This document shows positions 52,553 through 63,585 of a DNA stretch of 64,000 bases, one piece after another. Below the pieces are notes generated by a model. It was not told where the DNA came from, did no database searches, and saw only the letters and a program-made list of their open reading frames with translations. The stretch is from an uncultured Clostridia bacterium. Its GTDB lineage: Bacteria > Bacillota > Clostridia > Oscillospirales > Ruminococcaceae. A program made the position numbers and the translations under genes. Position 1 is the first letter of the stretch. The number at the start of each line of letters is the position of its first letter. The stretch covers positions 124,001 through 188,000 of the forward strand of contig CAMVNQ010000005.1 of NCBI GenBank assembly GCA_947168885.1, given 5' to 3'.

Positions 52553-53830
52553 TTACAAAGCTTCTCCGGTGCAGTATCCATCCCCTGCTCCGGTTATACG
52601 AATCCTGATAATATCGTGTCTATGCGCATCAGAGCCATAAATACGAACTGGTGTGTAGTTCGGAGTGAGTCCCTCTGCATAGTCGGGAGATGTGCGCTTC
52701 TGAACAAGTATCTCTGCGCATTTTCCAATCTGCGAGCGAAGGAAGCTGGCGTGAACTTTCTCCGCGACCGCGGACATTTTTACATATCGTTCAGCTTTTG
52801 TTGCTTCAGGAACGAAATCATTCCTTTTCGCTGCGGCAGTCCCCTTTCGCACAGAGTAAGTGAAGACGTGGATCCGTGCGAATCCGGCTTTTTCGGCAAA
52901 CGCAAGTGATTCCGCAAATTCGTCATCAGTCTCTCCCGCAAAGCCGACCATAATATCTGTAGTTATCGCGCAGTCCGGGAAGTTTTCGCGAAGCCGCCCG
53001 ATTATCCCGAGATATTCAGCGGTATCATAGTGTCTGTTCATACGCCTGAGCGTTGCGTCACAGCCGCTCTGGAGCGAGAGGTGAAAGTGCGGACAAAGCT
53101 TCTTGCAAGCGGCGAGACGGGATATAAGCCTATCATCGAGCATTTCCGGCTCAAGCGATGACAGTCTTACGCGTTCTATCCCGTCCGGAGCCGAAGCCGC
53201 TTCCACTGCGTCAGCAAGATCAAGCCCCGTGTCCGTTCCGTAGCAGGTCAGATTTATTCCCACAAGAACGATCTCCTTGTGCCCGTTTTCTGCGCAGATA
53301 CAGGCTTCACGCCCTATAGAGCCGAGCTCGCGGGAACGCACACGTCCTCGTGCATAAGGTATGGCGCAATATGAACAAAAGCGGTCACAACCGTCTTCTA
53401 TCTTGATAAAAGCACGGGTCTTGTCTGCGGAATACGAGAACGGAACGTCCTCATATTCCCTCGGCAGCACCATTTCCGCAGATACTTTTCCGTTGCCCAT
53501 GTAGCCGGCTATCAGCTCCGGTATTTTCATCTTGTTCGCATTTCCTGCGATTATGTCCGCGCCGCACTTCCCTGCTTCTTCCGGAAATGCCTGCGGGTAA
53601 CAGCCGGCAAGCACGGTGATAACACCGGAGTTTCGCTTCTTTGCCGCGCGTATAGCGTGGCAGGCCTTCTTATCACTGTTCTCCGTCACAGTACAGGAGT
53701 TCACAATGATAATATCGGGGCTTTCATCTTCCGCACATGGTTCATGTCCGGCAGCAATCATAGCGCTGTTAATAGCAGAGCTTTCATATTGATTGACTTT
53801 ACAGCCAAATGTAAGTACAGCATATTTCAT
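52553..53830 (-). CDS. mtaB: tRNA ms2t6A37 methylthiotransferase MtaB
   Basis: A 425-residue radical-SAM enzyme that adds a methylthio group to t6A37 of tRNAs reading ANN codons. Residues 1-130 form the MTTase N-terminal domain with three cysteines (TFGCKVNQYES, VNSCTVTEN, LAGCYPQ), ligating the second cluster. The radical-SAM motif CDRFCSYCAIPYARGR is at about residue 150. The C-terminal part is a short TRAM-like region. Starting MKYAVLTFGCKVNQ is typical of the MtaB class and separates it from MiaB and RimO. Confidence 0.95.
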   Translation of the reverse strand: MKYAVLTFGCKVNQYESSAINSAMIAAGHEPCAEDESPDIIIVNSCTVTENSDKKACHAIRAAKKRNSGVITVLAGCYPQAFPEEAGKCGADIIAGNANKMKIPELIAGYMGNGKVSAEMVLPREYEDVPFSYSADKTRAFIKIEDGCDRFCSYCAIPYARGRVRSRELGSIGREACICAENGHKEIVLVGINLTCYGTDTGLDLADAVEAASAPDGIERVRLSSLEPEMLDDRLISRLAACKKLCPHFHLSLQSGCDATLRRMNRHYDTAEYLGIIGRLRENFPDCAITTDIMVGFAGETDDEFAESLAFAEKAGFARIHVFTYSVRKGTAAAKRNDFVPEATKAERYVKMSAVAEKVHASFLRSQIGKCAEILVQKRTSPDYAEGLTPNYTPVRIYGSDAHRHDIIRIRITGAGDGYCTGEAL

Positions 53831-53922
53831 AAATCGACAACCTCACTGTTGTTAATAATACACAAAAGAAATGCAAAAAAGTTTCGATAATCACTAAATC
53901 ATACGAAAATTGAAATAAACTA

Positions 53923-53950
53923 TTGACTTTGACAGAATTTCTGCTATTAT
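53923..53950 (+). promoter_or_regulatory. Promoter of the HPr-like pair
   Basis: TTGACT (53923-53928) and TATTAT (53945-53950) are spaced by 16 bases, divergent from mtaB. Confidence 0.6.
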
Positions 53951-53991
53951 ATAAGCAGATAAAAAAACTCAGATGATAAAGGAACAAAAGA

Positions 53992-54219
53992 ATGTATAAG
54001 ACTATTATAAAGCTTGTAAGTATTGATGATGTCAAGGATTTTGTAAAGAAAGCAAACGAACTTGATTACGATGTTGACCTTTCGCTCGGTAAGTACACAG
54101 TTGACGCTAAATCGATAATGGGTATATTCAGCCTTGACCTGAGCCGCGAGATCGAACTTACCGTTCACAGCGACAACAAAGCTTTCCTCGATGAAATAGC
54201 CGAATACGTTGTAAAATAA
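53992..54219 (+). CDS. HPr-like protein 1, lacks active-site histidine
   Basis: A 75-residue protein with the HPr fold signature: alternating strands, and the Ser-46-type segment DAKSIMGIFSLDL, where canonical HPr has a regulatory serine. The N-terminal GLHARPA loop with the phosphorylated His15 is absent; the equivalent region reads SIDDVKDFVKKAN. It therefore cannot carry phosphate in the PTS relay but may bind HPr-kinase or CcpA-type partners. Function unknown. It is followed after 36 bases by a close paralogue. Confidence 0.8.
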   Translation: MYKTIIKLVSIDDVKDFVKKANELDYDVDLSLGKYTVDAKSIMGIFSLDLSREIELTVHSDNKAFLDEIAEYVVK

Positions 54220-54255
54220 TCGGGACACCCGGCGAAGAACTAAAGGAGATAAGTT

Positions 54256-54486
54256 ATGAAAGAATTTTCCGTACGCATAGAAACAATAGAAGATGTAAAA
54301 TCATTCGTTTCAACAGTAATGCGCTTTGATTTCGACATTGACCTCATTTCGGGCAGATATTCGATAGATGCAAAGTCTATCATGGGTATCTTCAGCGTTG
54401 ATCTCTCAAAGGAGCTCAAGCTTGTTGCCCACACCGACGATACCGCCGAACTTGAAGCTGCACTCGAACACTTTATTGTAAAGTGA
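54256..54486 (+). CDS. HPr-like protein 2, lacks active-site histidine
   Basis: A 76-residue paralogue of the preceding protein, sharing YSIDAKSIMGIFSVDLSKE in the Ser-46 region and again lacking the histidine loop (TIEDVKSFVSTV). AAGGAGA precedes the ATG. The two genes form a small operon ending at a terminator at 54536. Tandem, His-less HPr relatives occur in Clostridia and are probably regulatory. Confidence 0.8.
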   Translation: MKEFSVRIETIEDVKSFVSTVMRFDFDIDLISGRYSIDAKSIMGIFSVDLSKELKLVAHTDDTAELEAALEHFIVK

Positions 54487-54535
54487 CCAATTGCCAAACC
54501 CCTCTATTTGAGTTGTCGAACAAAAGTAAAGGATG

Positions 54536-54567
54536 AAGCTCCGCTGTCGTGGGGCTTTTTCCTTTTT
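54536..54567 (+). terminator. Terminator of the HPr-like pair
   Basis: AAGCTCC and GGGGCTT (one wobble) form the stem, followed by T5. It lies 50 bases after the second stop. Confidence 0.7.
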
Positions 54568-54568
54568 G

Positions 54569-55309
54569 TCAGAAATTCGTCTTGTAGAAGTATTCGAGCG
54601 GAAGTCCCGATTCTTTTATCTTCCCCGCGTAATAAACTCCCACAAAGCGATAATGCCACGGCTCATAGATTATTTTGGTGACATTCTCGTACTCACGCGG
54701 ATAACGCATTATGAAGCCGTACCGGTGTGCATTCTCTGACAGCCAGCGGAACTGTTCCGTATTCTCAAAATCGTCTGTAACATCGTCGTGCGTCAGCCAC
54801 CAGTCCGGCGTAAGTATATCAAGCGCCAGTCCCGCGTTATGCTCGCTCGTATATGGGAGCATTATCTCCTTTTCTGCGAGCCGGCGCGCTTCCCTGCTGC
54901 TGTGACCCTCGCGCATGAGCCGCTGGGTGTAGCTTTCGAGGTTCTCCTGCTGCTTCTGGACACTTCTGTATGCCGAAACGACCGTAAGCTCGATACCGTC
55001 AGCCGCCGCATCCTCGATCATCTGCCTTGCGTAACCGGCGCAGCGCTCGTCGAGCATAAAGCTTCCCTGAACATAGTCGAGACCGACGGTAAAGTCCTCG
55101 GGCAGAGGGTTCTCAGCGTTTATCAGATAATACGCCCAGAGATTATCGACGCGGCGTTCTGTCGCCGACGGGATATTTTCCTGCGCTATGCGAAGCTTTT
55201 CGGAGCTGCTCGGGAAGTGTATGACGAGCTGCTGAAAGCCTAAGTAAAGCAGGTAAATGAACAGTGTGACCCCGATTATCGCCGCGGGCTTCATTCTTGC
55301 AGACTTCAT
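54569..55309 (-). CDS. D-alanyl-D-alanine carboxypeptidase, VanY type
   Basis: A 246-residue protein with one N-terminal membrane anchor (residues 8-28) and an extracellular zinc peptidase domain. Family motifs are VVSAYRSVQKQQ, SEHNAGLALDI (SxHxxGxAxD with zinc His and Asp) and EPWHYRFVG (second His). It trims the terminal D-Ala of cell-wall stem peptides. No van resistance genes are nearby, so this is a housekeeping wall enzyme. GGGGGAG precedes the ATG. Confidence 0.92.
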   Translation of the reverse strand: MKSARMKPAAIIGVTLFIYLLYLGFQQLVIHFPSSSEKLRIAQENIPSATERRVDNLWAYYLINAENPLPEDFTVGLDYVQGSFMLDERCAGYARQMIEDAAADGIELTVVSAYRSVQKQQENLESYTQRLMREGHSSREARRLAEKEIMLPYTSEHNAGLALDILTPDWWLTHDDVTDDFENTEQFRWLSENAHRYGFIMRYPREYENVTKIIYEPWHYRFVGVYYAGKIKESGLPLEYFYKTNF

Positions 55310-55349
55310 ACATCTCCCCCTTTCCGGACTTTATTTACATTATACCATT

Positions 55350-55385
55350 AATCCGCCGTTTCGTCAAGAAACGACGGATTTTTTC
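55350..55385 (+). terminator. Terminator-like hairpin upstream of the VanY gene
   Basis: AATCCGCCGTTTC and GAAACGACGGATT form a stem with one bulge, followed by T6 on the plus strand. No plus-strand gene in front of it was found. Confidence 0.6.
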
Positions 55386-55448
55386 AATAGCAAATTGCCT
55401 TTCCAGATAAAAGTAACGAAGCGAAGCTGCACCACAATTGTACATTCA

Positions 55449-55495
55449 AAAAGCAAGCTCCCCGCAAGAAATTCCTGCGGAGAGCCTGCTTTTTT
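55449..55495. terminator. Terminator of the glg operon
   Basis: AAGCAAGCTCCCCGCA and TGCGGAGAGCCTGCTT form a long stem with A/T-runs on both sides, 17 bases after the glgD stop. It is suited to either direction. Confidence 0.8.
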
Positions 55496-55511
55496 ATATT
55501 CCCTATATTCC

Positions 55512-56636
55512 TTATACCGTCGAACCCTTGTTTACAAATACGGGGTAGTCGATCGTTCCGCCGATGCTTCTGTAGTTGCCGACGATAACGTTCTTGTCCG
55601 CGATTACATAGTTGAGCTCGCACTTATCTCCGACTTCCGTATCCTGCATAAGTATGCAGTTCTTAACAACTGCGCCCTTGCCTACCTTAACTCCTCTGAA
55701 CAGAACGGAATTCTCTACCGTTCCCTCGATTATACAGCCGTCAGCGATCATGCTGTTCTTGACTGCCGCGTCGAGACCATACTTTGCGGGAGCTTCGTCA
55801 CGAACCTTCGTGTAGATCGGGTCATCGAAGTTGAACAGAGCCTTGCGGTTGTTTCTGTCCATAAGCTCCATGTTAGCCTGATAGTAAGCGCGTATGCCGT
55901 CTATCTGAGCATAGTATCCGGTAAATTCGTAACCGTAAACCTTGAACTCTTTGAGACGATGCTGGAGCACATCTATCTCGAAGCTGTACAGATTGCGGCT
56001 TGCTGCGCTGTTGATGATGCCGAGAACGAATTCCTTCGACATAACGAAGATGTTCATGCTTGCATCGAAAGTTCCCGAAAGCTCGGGACGAACGAGGACA
56101 TCGAATACCTGACTGTTATCATCAACTTTCAGGATAGTTCTTGTCTTGGTCTGATCTGCCGTGAACTCCTTCTTGCCGTAAACAACGGTGATGTCGGAGC
56201 CCTTTTCCTCATGGAAATCAACGAGCTTCTTGAAGTCAAGGTTTGCTACGCAGTCGCAGTCTGACATAACGACGTAATCCGCATTTGCTTTCTCTATGAA
56301 GTTTCTTACGCCTACGAGAGCCTCAAGTCTGCCTCTGTAAAGTCCCGTGATCTCGTTGCTGTACGGCGGGAGGAAGTGAAGTCCGCCGTTCTTGCGGGAC
56401 AGATCCCATTCATCGCCGGAGCCTACATGGTCGAGCAGGGACTGATAGTTGGATTTGGTAACGATACCGATAGTGTTAATTCCCGAGTTTACCATATTGG
56501 AAAGCGGGAAGTCGATAAGTCTGTATCTTGCGCCGAAGGGCACCGAAGCCATTGCACGGTTCTTTGTGAGATCGGTCACAACGAGCTCGTGCATATTCGC
56601 GAAGATAAGACCGAGTACATTAGACATATTAGCCAT
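55512..56636 (-). CDS. glgD: Glucose-1-phosphate adenylyltransferase regulatory subunit GlgD
   Basis: A 374-residue relative of GlgC with N-terminal nucleotidyltransferase and C-terminal left-handed beta-helix domains (VENSVLFRGVKVGKGAVVKNC). The catalytic loop GGxGxRL is replaced by IFANMHELVVTDLTKNR, so it is the non-catalytic partner that raises GlgC activity, as in other Firmicutes. It is the last gene of glgB-glgC-glgD, 61 bases after glgC. Confidence 0.93.
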   Translation of the reverse strand: MANMSNVLGLIFANMHELVVTDLTKNRAMASVPFGARYRLIDFPLSNMVNSGINTIGIVTKSNYQSLLDHVGSGDEWDLSRKNGGLHFLPPYSNEITGLYRGRLEALVGVRNFIEKANADYVVMSDCDCVANLDFKKLVDFHEEKGSDITVVYGKKEFTADQTKTRTILKVDDNSQVFDVLVRPELSGTFDASMNIFVMSKEFVLGIINSAASRNLYSFEIDVLQHRLKEFKVYGYEFTGYYAQIDGIRAYYQANMELMDRNNRKALFNFDDPIYTKVRDEAPAKYGLDAAVKNSMIADGCIIEGTVENSVLFRGVKVGKGAVVKNCILMQDTEVGDKCELNYVIADKNVIVGNYRSIGGTIDYPVFVNKGSTV

Positions 56637-56697
56637 TTTATATAAGTTCCTTTCAGATTTGATAATTATGCATTAAGCATTATGAATTATGCATTGA

Positions 56698-57903
56698 TCA
56701 TATATCCTGCGAGATCATAGCCTTCGGAGAGATAACTATCTTGTCGGAGATCTTTATGTGATTTCCTACTACCGCAACTCCCCATTCGTCTCTGTTTTCA
56801 ACGTTTTCGGGTCTTTCTCCGATATGTGCGCCCTCGCCTATCGTGCATTCCTCACCGATGATCGAATACTCGATGACAGCGCCCTTCTTTACAACCGTGT
56901 TCGGCATTATGATGCTGTAGCGGACCTTTGCGCCTTCTTCTATGACAACTCCGTCGAAGAGCACTGAGAAGTCCGTCTCGCCATCGATGTCACAGCCCTC
57001 GGCTACCATAGAGTTCTCTATCTTGCTGTTGGGACCTGCGTAATGCGGCGGCATAACAGGGTTTCTTGAATAGATCTTCCACTTCGGATCATAAAGGTCA
57101 AGCGGAACGTTCGGGTCGAGGCAGTCCATATTCGCTTCCCAGAGAGAGTCGATAGTTCCGACATCCTTCCAGTATGCGTCGAAGTGGTAAGCAACGAGCT
57201 TGCTGCCCTCATCGAGCATAGCGGGGATTATGTTCTTACCGAAGTCCTTTGTCGCGCCCTCATCATTTTCATTCGCGATAAGGTGACGCTTTAAGGTTGA
57301 CCATGTGAAGATGTAAACGCCCATAGAAGCGAGGTTCGATTTCGGCTCTTTCGGCTTTTCAGCGAACTCAGTGATCGTTCCGTCTTCGTCGGCGGTCATG
57401 ATACCGAAGCGGGGAGCTTCCTCCCACGGAACTTCAAGTACCGCGATAGTAGCCTCTGCCTTTTTCTTCTTGTGGAAATCGAGCATCTTCGAATAATCCA
57501 TCTTGTAGATATGGTCGCCGGAAAGTACTGCAACGTACTCGGGATTATATCTGTCGATGAAGCTTATGTTCTGATAGATAGCATTAGCCGTACCGGTGTA
57601 CCACGATTTTCCCGAAGCCGTCTCATAAGGCGGAAGAACGTGTACTCCGCCGTGAACGCGGTCGAGTCCCCAAGGATGACCGTTGCCGATGTACTCGTTG
57701 AGCACAAGGGGCTGATACTGTGTGAGAACGCCGACGGTGTCTATACCGGAGTTCACGCAGTTGGACAGCGGGAAGTCGATGATCCTGTACTTGCCGCCGT
57801 ACGGGACAGCGGGCTTTGCCATATTCTGGGTAAGCGCATAAAGTCTGCTTCCCTGACCACCCGCGAGCAGCATTGCTACGCATTCTTTTTTAACATGGTT
57901 CAT
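56698..57903 (-). CDS. glgC: Glucose-1-phosphate adenylyltransferase GlgC
   Basis: A 401-residue enzyme that makes ADP-glucose for glycogen. The pyrophosphorylase loop [20 protein letters not shown] is at residues 15-35. [28 protein letters not shown] and the C-terminal beta-helix repeats are all normal. It lies between glgB and glgD on one transcript. Confidence 0.96.
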   Translation of the reverse strand: MNHVKKECVAMLLAGGQGSRLYALTQNMAKPAVPYGGKYRIIDFPLSNCVNSGIDTVGVLTQYQPLVLNEYIGNGHPWGLDRVHGGVHVLPPYETASGKSWYTGTANAIYQNISFIDRYNPEYVAVLSGDHIYKMDYSKMLDFHKKKKAEATIAVLEVPWEEAPRFGIMTADEDGTITEFAEKPKEPKSNLASMGVYIFTWSTLKRHLIANENDEGATKDFGKNIIPAMLDEGSKLVAYHFDAYWKDVGTIDSLWEANMDCLDPNVPLDLYDPKWKIYSRNPVMPPHYAGPNSKIENSMVAEGCDIDGETDFSVLFDGVVIEEGAKVRYSIIMPNTVVKKGAVIEYSIIGEECTIGEGAHIGERPENVENRDEWGVAVVGNHIKISDKIVISPKAMISQDI

Positions 57904-57941
57904 AATAAATGTCCTCCGAAAAATATATTAACATTTAGGAT

Positions 57942-60101
57942 TTACTTTTTTGCCCCTGTCTTTTTTGCGGCAGGCTTTTTTGTTGCTGCCGGCTTTTCAG
58001 CTGTCTTCTTCTCTGCCGCAGGTGCCTTTTCGGCAGTCTTTTTAGCCGCCGGTTTCTTAGCAGAAGTCTTCTTCGCCTTAGCCGCTTCCTCGCCGGCCTT
58101 CTTCTTTGCTGTTTCTTCGGCGAGACGCTTCTTTTCGGCTCTTGCCGCAGCAGCTTCACGCTTCTTTGCCGCAGCCTCTTCTTTTGCCCTGAGTTCTTCC
58201 TGTTCAGCGTCGTAGTCCTTCTTGTTCGTAACGCGGAAGAACATCGCCGACATAGGAGCTATCTTGACGGACACAGCGAACCGCTCACCATGCATATCCG
58301 CACGGAACGAGCTTACCTTCTTGTTGTGTACTCCGCCGTTCAAAGCCTCGGTCGAGAAGACTTCCTCATAGTCGCCGTAGAACGGAACACCGAAACTATA
58401 GCTGTCGTGAGCCTTGGGCTGGAAGTTGAATACACCGATGAGTTCATCGCCCTTCTTGTTGAAGCGGCGGAAAACTATGACGCTGTTCTCGTTGTCGTCG
58501 CTTACGATCCACTTGAAGCCTGTCCAGTCGTTATCCACTTCCCAGAGCTCGTTGTTGTCGAGATAGAATCTATTGAGCGCCTTCTCATATTCCCAGAAAT
58601 CCTTGTGCTCGGGGAAATCGAGAACGTCCCAGTCAAGTCCGGTCTTATAGTTCCACTCTTTGAACTGTGCGAATTCCTGACCCATGAACATAAGCTTCTT
58701 TCCGGGGTGAGCCATCATATACGCAAGGAACGTCTTGAATGACGCAAATCTCAGCTCTCGCGGTCCGCTCATCTTGTCGATCATCGAGCACTTTCCGTAA
58801 ACTACCTCATCGTGAGAGATAGGAAGGATATAGTTCTCAGAGAAAGCATAGTAGAACGAGAATGTAACGAGGTTGTGGTGGTCATGGCGCCATTCGGGAT
58901 TCATCGACATATATGCGAGCATATCGTTCATCCAGCCCATGTTCCACTTGAAGTTGAATCCGAGTCCGCCGACATCCGCAGGCTTCGTTACCATAGGCCA
59001 TGCGGTCGATTCCTCGGCGATCATCAGAATGTTCTTGAAATTTCCGAACAGCGAAGAGTTGAGCTTCTTGAAGAAAGCCACAGCTTCGAGGTTCTCGTTT
59101 CCGCCGTAGCAGTTCGGTCTCCACTCTCTTCTGTCGTAGTCGAGATAGAGCATCGAAGCCACAGCGTCAACACGCAGTCCGTCTATATGGTACTTGTCGA
59201 ACCAGTAAGTCGCGTTCGAGATAAGGAAGCTCTGTACTTCCGGCTTGCCCCAGTCGAATACACGTGTGCCCCAGTTGCGGTGCTCCATTTTCAGAGGATC
59301 GGAATATTCATAGCAGCACGAGCCGTCGAACTCGTAAAGTCCTGCCGCGTCCTTCGGGAAGTGTGCGGGCACCCAGTCGAGGATAACGCCTATGCCGTTC
59401 TGATGGCAGTAGTCGATGAATTCCATGAAATCGTGCGGCGTACCGAAGCGCGAGGTCGGAGCAAAATATCCAATGCCCTGGTATCCCCACGAACCGTCGA
59501 AGGGGAACTCTGCGACCGGCATCATCTCGATATGGGTGTAGCCCATTTTCTTGACATACGGTACGAGCTCACGAGCGCATTCCATATAATTGAACAACTC
59601 TTCCTCGGAGTTCTTGTGCTGCCACGAGTTGAGATGCACTTCGTAAATGTTCATCGGGGACTCGTAAACGTTCTTGTTGTCACGTTCGTCGAGCCACTTC
59701 TTGTCCTTCCACTTGAAGCCGTCTATGTCGTAGATCTTTGTCGCGGTGTTCGGTCTTGTCTCCATGTGGAAACCGTACGGATCGGCTTTGAGCCTTATCT
59801 GGCCGTAACCGCTCTCGATGCTGTACTTATAGGCATCGAACTGTTTCAACCCGGGTATGAAAAGCTCCCAGATACCGCCTTCGCTGATCTTCGTCATAGG
59901 GTCCTTGTATCTGTCCCACTTGTTGAAATCGCCGACGACACTGACACTTGCGGCATTCGGCGCCCATACTCTGAAAACTACGCCCTTCTTCCCTTTCTTC
60001 TCGATGAAGTGGGATCCGAAGAAATCGTATCCTTTCGTAATGTTTCCCTCGTGAAAGAGGTGCAGCGGAAGCTTGTACTCCTCGGGCATCTTATATCCCA
60101 T
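57942..60101 (-). CDS. glgB: 1,4-alpha-glucan branching enzyme GlgB with Lys/Ala-rich tail
   Basis: A 719-residue GH13 enzyme. Residues 20-120 form a CBM48 domain ([18 protein letters not shown]). The GH13 barrel follows with [16 protein letters not shown] (nucleophile Asp), [10 protein letters not shown] (acid/base Glu) and [10 protein letters not shown]. The normal enzyme ends near residue 630. The last 85-90 residues are a low-complexity tail of Lys, Ala, Glu, Pro and Thr with repeats of the KKPAAKKT type, like a histone H1 tail. This tail is unusual for GlgB. AAAGGAG is nine bases before the ATG. It heads the glg operon. Confidence 0.94.
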   Translation of the reverse strand: MGYKMPEEYKLPLHLFHEGNITKGYDFFGSHFIEKKGKKGVVFRVWAPNAASVSVVGDFNKWDRYKDPMTKISEGGIWELFIPGLKQFDAYKYSIESGYGQIRLKADPYGFHMETRPNTATKIYDIDGFKWKDKKWLDERDNKNVYESPMNIYEVHLNSWQHKNSEEELFNYMECARELVPYVKKMGYTHIEMMPVAEFPFDGSWGYQGIGYFAPTSRFGTPHDFMEFIDYCHQNGIGVILDWVPAHFPKDAAGLYEFDGSCCYEYSDPLKMEHRNWGTRVFDWGKPEVQSFLISNATYWFDKYHIDGLRVDAVASMLYLDYDRREWRPNCYGGNENLEAVAFFKKLNSSLFGNFKNILMIAEESTAWPMVTKPADVGGLGFNFKWNMGWMNDMLAYMSMNPEWRHDHHNLVTFSFYYAFSENYILPISHDEVVYGKCSMIDKMSGPRELRFASFKTFLAYMMAHPGKKLMFMGQEFAQFKEWNYKTGLDWDVLDFPEHKDFWEYEKALNRFYLDNNELWEVDNDWTGFKWIVSDDNENSVIVFRRFNKKGDELIGVFNFQPKAHDSYSFGVPFYGDYEEVFSTEALNGGVHNKKVSSFRADMHGERFAVSVKIAPMSAMFFRVTNKKDYDAEQEELRAKEEAAAKKREAAAARAEKKRLAEETAKKKAGEEAAKAKKTSAKKPAAKKTAEKAPAAEKKTAEKPAATKKPAAKKTGAKK

Positions 60102-60252
60102 ATTGCATTACTCCTTTCGTTTCGGGCAGCGCACTGCCGCGTTATTTGATGATAACATAACTGTAAGCATTTGCGGCAGACATGTACAAAAGCGGGAGCG
60201 GCAAACGGTTTTACAGCAACTTTCCTAATAATACACCTATATTATTTTAGTT

Positions 60253-60281
60253 ATTATAGCATAATTTACCAATCGTTGCAA
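60253..60281 (-). promoter_or_regulatory. Promoter of the glg operon
   Basis: On the minus strand TTGCAA (60281-60276) and TATAAT (60258-60253) are spaced by 17 bases, giving a leader of about 145 bases. Nothing else was seen in this leader. Confidence 0.7.
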
Positions 60282-60397
60282 TAGGTTTTGTAAAAATATA
60301 TGAATTGTGCTATATTTCAACAGTTTGATTTGTAACTTATCACAACATTAGTGGCGCAAAAAGAACGTTCCGTTGATTTTCTGACCATATTATTTTA

Positions 60398-60426
60398 TTG
60401 CAGTTTGTCCGGATTTATGATATACT
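60398..60426 (+). promoter_or_regulatory. Promoter of the CapA-family gene
   Basis: TTGCAG (60398-60403) and TATACT (60421-60426) are spaced by 17 bases, just before the ribosome binding site; the leader is about 17 bases. Confidence 0.65.
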
Positions 60427-60448
60427 TATCATACGGAAGGTGATTTTT

Positions 60449-61792
60449 ATGAAAAGAAAACTGCTGCCGCTCACAGCGCTTTTCCTGCTGCTGTGCGGCT
60501 GTACCGATATAAACCGAAGTGCGCCTGTCGTCTCGTCGCCTCAGCCTGCCACGGAACAGGCTGTCGAAGCCGCGGTATATGCCGATGTGACAGAAGGAAC
60601 TTATACCGAAGCTTCTGTCCCGGAAGTGACTTCCGCCGATACGGAAGCACAGTCCGAAGCATACGAAATGACGATACCTCTTCTCGATGACGAGCCGGAT
60701 GCGTCTCCGGATAACGTTCCCGAAACGGAACCTATACTGAACACATCTACCGTCAGCATAGTGTGTGCCGGCGACAACCTGATACATACCCCGATATACC
60801 GTATAGCGCATGAGACTGCCGGAAACGAGGGTTATGAATTCTCACCCGCCTATGAACATCTCGGTACGCTGATAAGCGATGCCGACCTAGCGATACTAAA
60901 TCAGGAGACGATCATATCCGACGACTTTGAGCCGTCTTCATGGCCTTTTTTCTGCACACCTTCAGCTATGGCGCGGGATATGAGCGAACTCGGATTCGAC
61001 GCGTTCTCGATAGCAAACAACCATGTTCTCGACAAGGGAGAAGACGGGCTTAAATCCACGCTTGAATTCTGGAAGGAGAATTATCCCGAAGTCCCCGTTT
61101 ACGGCGCGTATATGAACGACGAGGACATGAACAATATCCGCACCTTGACCGTGAACGGAATAAAATTCGCTTTTCTCGGCTATATGGAACACACAAACGG
61201 ACTGTACCTCCCGAAAGGGTCGGAATGCAGAGTGACCTACCTCTCTGACGAGGAGACTATGGAACATCAGATCAGGGCAGCCCGTGAGATAGCAGACTGT
61301 GTTATCGTCAGTGTGCATTTCGGCATAGAAGTCACCAATATAATCACCGATCAACAGCGGACGCTGTCGCAGAAATTCGCGGACTGGGGCGCAGACATAA
61401 TCATCGGAACTCAGCCCCATACGATACAGAGCATGGAATACCTTGACGCTGCCGACGGACGAAAAGCGTTCGTGTTCTACTGCCTCGGAAACTTCATATC
61501 AACAATGGACAACCCCTTATCAATGGCAGAGATCCTCGGCTGCATCACCATAACGAAGGACAGCGCTTCCGGCGCTCTGACACTGTCGGACGCATACGCA
61601 GTGCCGCTCGTGAACTACTATGACAGAGCATATACTTATGTCGGAGTCTATCCGCTCTCCGAATACACTCCGGAGCTTGCGGCGACGCACTGTCTTACCG
61701 ATGCGACATACGATTTTATACTGCGCCTTTTCAGAGAAAATATTCCCGAAGAATATCTGAAAGGACAGGACAGAAAGCTTATATACGGATAA
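60449..61792 (+). CDS. CapA/PgsA-family lipoprotein (poly-gamma-glutamate-synthesis-like)
   Basis: A protein of about 447 residues. The N-terminus is a lipoprotein signal (lipobox LLCGC), then a Thr/Glu/Ala-rich linker to about residue 100. The rest is a metallophosphatase-like CapA domain: VCAGDNLIH, ILNQETI, FSIANNHVLDKGEDG, VHFGIE and IGTQPHTIQS. CapA-type proteins take part in capsule poly-gamma-glutamate or other surface polymer handling. The start is the ATG at 60449 after GGAAGGTGA; an in-frame upstream ATG lies inside the promoter. Confidence 0.9.
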   Translation: MKRKLLPLTALFLLLCGCTDINRSAPVVSSPQPATEQAVEAAVYADVTEGTYTEASVPEVTSADTEAQSEAYEMTIPLLDDEPDASPDNVPETEPILNTSTVSIVCAGDNLIHTPIYRIAHETAGNEGYEFSPAYEHLGTLISDADLAILNQETIISDDFEPSSWPFFCTPSAMARDMSELGFDAFSIANNHVLDKGEDGLKSTLEFWKENYPEVPVYGAYMNDEDMNNIRTLTVNGIKFAFLGYMEHTNGLYLPKGSECRVTYLSDEETMEHQIRAAREIADCVIVSVHFGIEVTNIITDQQRTLSQKFADWGADIIIGTQPHTIQSMEYLDAADGRKAFVFYCLGNFISTMDNPLSMAEILGCITITKDSASGALTLSDAYAVPLVNYYDRAYTYVGVYPLSEYTPELAATHCLTDATYDFILRLFRENIPEEYLKGQDRKLIYG

Positions 61793-61795
61793 CGA

Positions 61796-61876
61796 AAAAT
61801 CCCCGCACTCTCGAAGGTTTCCAAAGACGCGCTCGACGAGCGTATAAAAAGGAACCTTCGAGGTGCGGGGATTTTC
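61796..61876. terminator. Bidirectional terminator between CapA gene and tgt
   Basis: AAATCCCCGCAC near 61797 pairs with GTGCGGGGATTT near 61864 over a long stem that extends through TCGAAGGTT/AACCTTCGA. An inner hairpin CGCTCG/CGAGCG fills the loop. T-runs lie on both sides. Confidence 0.8.
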
Positions 61877-61880
61877 TTTA

Positions 61881-62038
61881 GGGTACCTCAAAAAACCGCT
61901 TTGAAAAGAGAAAATGAGATAGCTGCGTCGGATACAAGGAAAGCCGACGAAGCCGGGCTGGCGCCCGGTTAGGAGGTTTGACGCAGTAGACGGCGTGGAT
62001 AGCTCTTTTTCTCTCAAATTGGGTTTTTAGAGGTTCCC
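61881..62038 (+). mobile_element. Miniature inverted-repeat element, copy B (structured)
   Basis: A 158-base relative of the element at 23864-24019, same orientation. Its ends are GGGTACCTCAAAAAACC and GGTTTTTAGAGGTTCCC. It is flanked by TTTA on both sides (61877-61880 and 62039-62042), again a 4-base duplication. Stems corresponding to copy A are GCGTC (61925) with GACGC (61980), and CCGGGC (61953) with GCCCGG (61963) around the same TGGC loop. Both pairings differ from copy A on both sides of the stem. It abuts the tgt stop codon. Confidence 0.85.
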
Positions 62039-62042
62039 TTTA

Positions 62043-63575
<1,533 letters not shown>

Positions 63576-63585
63576 TCTCGTCTTT

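Noticed and set aside
58812-60149. 445-codon plus-strand open frame opposite glgB
   Set aside because: It is antisense to a GH13 enzyme with all catalytic residues, and lacks a promoter or site.
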